This document shows positions 62,201 to 64,000 of a DNA stretch of 64,000 bases, piece after piece (within the stretch, counting starts at the first letter, position 1; each line of letters starts with the position of its first letter). The notes beneath the pieces are model-generated. The model did not search any database, had not been told where the DNA came from, and worked only from the letters and a program-made list of their open reading frames with translations. This DNA is from Parus major (Eukaryota > Chordata > Aves > Passeriformes > Paridae): contig NC_031783.1 of NCBI RefSeq assembly GCF_001522545.3, forward strand, positions 2,881,562 through 2,945,561, in the 5' to 3' direction. The position numbers were made by a program, and so were the translations under genes.

Positions 62201-63617
62201 CCAATTTGCCACTGTCATTTTGTCAGTTTGCCAATGTCATTGAAATGAGACATTGAAATGACATTTAAAGGTGGATATTTTCACTTAAAGGTGGGTGTTT
62301 CCACTGCTGGGCTAAACTCCACTTCCATTTCATAGCAGAGGGCACAGTAAGAGGATTGAAATAGGGGAGGAAATAGATGTGCCTGAGGCTGCAGAGGTGC
62401 CTGTTACAGCCTCCCTGTTTCAGCCTGAAACACTGGAAAGCCTCAAGAGCTCCTCAGTGGTGGAGCTTTGTTTGGCACAGCTGCCTCGTGCCACTTTCTG
62501 TGTGTGTGCTCTGCTTTCTGCCACTTCTGTGCTTTCATTTACCAGCTCTGTGTAATACAGCTGAAATACAGCTCCCACTTCAGGGCACCTTGTCTGCCCT
62601 CAGCTGCTGCCCAGAGGGGGTGGGACAGACAGAGGCTGTGCTGCCACCAAAGACCACGGGAAGGCTGGTCCCTACTGCTGTCCTGCTTTTGATTTCAGCC
62701 CCCTGGAGCGAGGCTGGAGGAAGCAGAAGGACGGGGGCCTGGCGCAGCCCAAGGTGCGCTTGCGGCAGGAGGTGGTGAGCGTGAGCCCCCAGAAGCGAGG
62801 CCAGCGCATCGCTGTCCCTGTGAGGAAGCTCTTTGCCAAGGAGAAGAGGCCCTATGGGCTGGGCATGGTGGGCAAGCTGACCAACAGGACCTACCGCAAG
62901 CGCATCGACAGCTACGTCAAGCGGCAGATCGAGGACATGGATGACCACAGGTGAGAGCTGCGCTCTCGGGATGTTCCCAGCACAGCTGCTGGCCCTGGGG
63001 GATTTGGGTCACTGTGTGCTGCTGAGCCTCCCCATCTCTGTCCCTTGGAGCCAGCAGTGTGTCTGTGCCACCGTGCACTGGGACCTCACCCAGCTCCTTG
63101 TGGTGTGTCTGTGTCTCTGCTGCCTGGGGGAACTGCAGGTCTCTGTGCCACCACCACTGTCCTGTGGTGAACAGCGGGGCTCAGCTATCCCTGATCATCC
63201 CCCTAGAGCCATTATTTCAGACACACAGCGCAGTTCAACATCAGGCTTTGGTGCTGTCATGGATGTTTTCGTGGGAAAGGGTGGTTGTCCAGGGTAATGG
63301 GGGAACCAGAGTAAACAGGTTCTGTTTTATGCAAGACCTTAGGTCATTGCTTCCTCCCCTGTGCACTCCTAGGTGATCCTGGCCATGTGCCCCAGATTTT
63401 GGTGAGGTTTCTGGGGGAAAACAGCAGCTTTTCCCCTCTCTAGTGTTAATAGATGTAATATGCCTGTGTTTCTGCCTCTGATCCTTTCCCCTTCCCTCCA
63501 TCCAGGCCTTTCTTCACTTACTGGGTCACCTTTGTGCATTCACTCATCACCATCCTCGCTGTGTGCATCTACGGCATTGCCCCTGTGGGGTTCTCACAGC
63601 ATGAAACTGTTGATTCA
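50166..63617 (+). CDS. RHBDF1: RHBDF1 (iRhom1), inactive rhomboid protein 1, N-terminal half in eight coding exons
   Basis: iRhom1 is a proteolytically inactive rhomboid of the ER and secretory pathway. The family escorts ADAM17 from ER to Golgi and controls EGF-ligand and TNF shedding. Coding exons at 50166-50288, 52176-52309, 57297-57510, 59176-59382, 60045-60167, 60326-60486, 62699-62950 and 63506-63617 splice in consistent phase to 442 residues. These align throughout with human RHBDF1 (855 residues) from its MSEARRDS start, and RHBDF1 is favoured over RHBDF2 by this N-terminus and by the [15 protein letters not shown] segment. Residues 1-409 are the basic, phosphosite-rich cytoplasmic domain and about 410-430 form the first membrane helix. 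The cysteine-rich luminal domain and rhomboid-like core lie beyond the window. The start has A at -3. Confidence 0.97.
50289..52175 (+). other. RHBDF1: RHBDF1 intron 2
   Basis: 1887 bases, phase 0. Nothing beyond short chance frames was recognised. Confidence 0.85.
52176..52309 (+). CDS. RHBDF1: RHBDF1 exon 3
   Basis: Acceptor CCCTCGGCAG, donor AAGAG|GTGAGG (GT at 52310), phase 0 to 2. It encodes residues 42-85 and two bases of Arg86. It contains FLRSVSMPA with Ser53 in an RSxSxP setting (a 14-3-3 mode-1 pattern), and [13 protein letters not shown] at 74-86. Both are conserved between iRhom1 and iRhom2, whose N-termini are known to bind 14-3-3 when phosphorylated. Confidence 0.96.
52310..57296 (+). 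other. RHBDF1: RHBDF1 intron 3
   Basis: 4987 bases, phase 2. It contains the candidate cassette exon 54359-54463. Otherwise no repeat family or RNA gene was recognised. Confidence 0.8.
54359..54463 (+). CDS. RHBDF1: Candidate in-frame cassette exon of RHBDF1 (35 codons)
   Basis: This 105-base open segment sits between a very good acceptor (CTCTTTTCTTTGCAG, AG at 54357-54358) and a donor CAG|GTACTG (GT at 54464). It is phase 2-2, exactly what is needed between exons 3 and 4, so it can be included or skipped without breaking the frame. It would encode 35 residues, ten of them Arg/Lys and none acidic. They include FQRSQTLPA, an echo of exon 3's FLRSVSMPA, and [10 protein letters not shown] do not know it from human iRhom1 or iRhom2. 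It could be an alternative exon or a chance open segment; transcripts are needed to tell. Confidence 0.55.
57297..57510 (+). CDS. RHBDF1: RHBDF1 exon 4
   Basis: Acceptor CATCTTTCAG (AG at 57295-57296), donor AAG|GTGGGT at 57511, phase 2 to 0. It encodes residues 87-157: [13 protein letters not shown], the [19 protein letters not shown] block, [17 protein letters not shown] and [11 protein letters not shown]. This is the best single block for assigning RHBDF1 rather than RHBDF2. Confidence 0.97.
57511..59175 (+). other. RHBDF1: RHBDF1 intron 4
   Basis: 1665 bases, phase 0. It holds a CT dinucleotide tract that ends in CCCAG, giving a strong decoy 3' splice site at 57692-57693. Confidence 0.85.
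57668..57688. repeat. CT dinucleotide microsatellite
   Basis: About ten CT units directly followed by CCCAG. Confidence 0.9.
59176..59382 (+). CDS. RHBDF1: RHBDF1 exon 5
   Basis: Acceptor CTTGGCAG, donor AAG|GTACCG at 59383, phase 0 to 0. It encodes residues 158-226 and opens with [11 protein letters not shown]. The matching IVDPLARG motif of iRhom2 is where the human tylosis with oesophageal cancer mutations cluster (Ile186, Asp188, Pro189). It is intact here as Ile158, Asp160 and Pro161. The exon continues with [20 protein letters not shown] and [15 protein letters not shown]. Confidence 0.97.
59383..60044 (+). other. RHBDF1: RHBDF1 intron 5
   Basis: 662 bases, phase 0; nothing else recognised. 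Confidence 0.85.
60045..60167 (+). CDS. RHBDF1: RHBDF1 exon 6
   Basis: Acceptor GGCTGCAG, donor CGG|GTGAGG at 60168, phase 0 to 0. It encodes residues 227-267, [20 protein letters not shown] followed by the acidic [21 protein letters not shown]. Conservation with human iRhom1 is nearly complete in the second half. Confidence 0.97.
60326..60486 (+). CDS. RHBDF1: RHBDF1 exon 7
   Basis: Acceptor CTGCCCAG, donor CT|GTGAGT at 60487, phase 0 to 2. It encodes residues 268-320 plus two bases of Leu321: [20 protein letters not shown], then a less conserved acidic linker ending ELERSHLL. It is only 158 bases downstream of exon 6. Confidence 0.96.
60487..62698 (+). other. RHBDF1: RHBDF1 intron 7
   Basis: 2212 bases, phase 2. 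A 9-base inverted repeat, AATGTCATT/AATGACATT, lies at 62233-62265. No gene or repeat family recognised. Confidence 0.85.
62699..62950 (+). CDS. RHBDF1: RHBDF1 exon 8
   Basis: Acceptor TGATTTCAG, donor CACAG|GTGAGA at 62951, phase 2 to 2. It encodes residues 322-404 plus part of Arg405: [58 protein letters not shown] and [11 protein letters not shown]. This is the highly basic juxtamembrane block that leads into the first membrane helix. Confidence 0.97.
62951..63505 (+). other. RHBDF1: RHBDF1 intron 8
   Basis: 555 bases, phase 2; nothing else recognised. Confidence 0.85.
63506..63617 (+). CDS. RHBDF1: RHBDF1 exon 9 (first transmembrane helix)
   Basis: Acceptor TCCATCCAG, donor TCA|GTAAGT at 63618, phase 2 to 0. 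It encodes residues 406-442. [19 protein letters not shown] then IYGIAPVGF forms the first membrane-spanning helix (about 410-430) and enters the lumen at SQHETVDS. The next expected exon, starting VLRN in human, is not in the remaining 380 bases. Confidence 0.97.
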
Positions 63618-64000
63618 GTAAGTGAATCCCCCTGATGTGCCTGGAGTGTGATCGAGTTTCAGCCCTCAGCTGTTGTGTCACAGCTCTGTGCTCTGTGCCT
63701 CCTGGGCTGGCTGCTGGCTGTGCAGCCCTGGGGGGCTGCCTGGAGGATCTCTGGGAGCCCCCACACCTCCTCCTCTCCCTCCTGCAGCCACGTTGCTCCT
63801 GATATCAGGTTATATCTGACACACAGCACCATGGCTGTGCTGGCAGCACTTCCAAACAGCTTGTTCCCCTCCTGGTGGAGACCAGAAGGATGGTCAGGGT
63901 AGGGAAATACTTCAAACTTGAGCTAAGTTTTCACAACAGTTGCAGGATTTGGCTTCTGCCAGGAGCAGAACAGACTTGTGTGACTTTGGGAGCTGATCTT
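63618..64000 (+). other. RHBDF1: RHBDF1 intron 9, 5' part
   Basis: It begins with the GTAAGT donor and continues past the window. No exon encoding the next iRhom1 segment is present. Confidence 0.85.

Noticed and set aside
1..64000. Prokaryote-style features (operons, CRISPR, riboswitches, insertion sequences) and tRNA genes
   Set aside because: The sequence is vertebrate; no direct-repeat/spacer array or cloverleaf-compatible sequence was noticed by eye.

Overview
The window is vertebrate nuclear DNA, almost certainly from a bird. It has long introns bounded by GT/AG splice sites, two CpG-island promoters, and several 5'-truncated CR1 LINE fragments, the dominant avian retroposon. Two conserved protein genes are recognised. 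They lie head to head and both run off the window: MPG on the minus strand at the left and RHBDF1 (iRhom1) on the plus strand at the right. This pair belongs to the housekeeping block beside the alpha-globin cluster of amniotes (RHBDF1-MPG-NPRL3-globins). NPRL3 and the globin genes should therefore lie left of base 1, and SNRNP25/POLR3K beyond base 64000.

Bases 1-11760 hold MPG (N-methylpurine DNA glycosylase). A GC-rich promoter and 5'UTR exon lie near 11.4-11.76 kb. The first coding exon is 6746-6967 and the catalytic-core exon is 3483-3687. The last coding exon was not found in 1-3482 and is presumed to lie outside.

Bases 11.76-35.5 kb form an intergenic interval of about 24 kb with no recognisable gene. 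It contains CR1 copies, simple repeats, and an exact 15-unit, 11-bp minisatellite whose G-rich strand resembles immunoglobulin switch-region DNA.

Bases 35.5-64.0 kb hold the 5' half of RHBDF1: a CpG island with AP-1 and octamer motifs, a noncoding first exon ending at 36085, a 14-kb first intron, and eight coding exons between 50166 and 63617. These encode residues 1-442, which are the cytoplasmic regulatory domain and the first membrane helix. The luminal iRhom homology domain and the rhomboid-like core lie past the right edge. Intron 3 contains a previously unfamiliar, symmetric phase 2-2 exon candidate (54359-54463). It would insert 35 basic residues and repeat a 14-3-3-type phosphomotif already present in the preceding exon.

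The two genes act in unrelated processes, base-excision repair and ADAM17/EGF-ligand trafficking, and share only their location. Exon boundaries come from reading frames, splice consensus and remembered human protein sequences. No alignment or transcript data were available.
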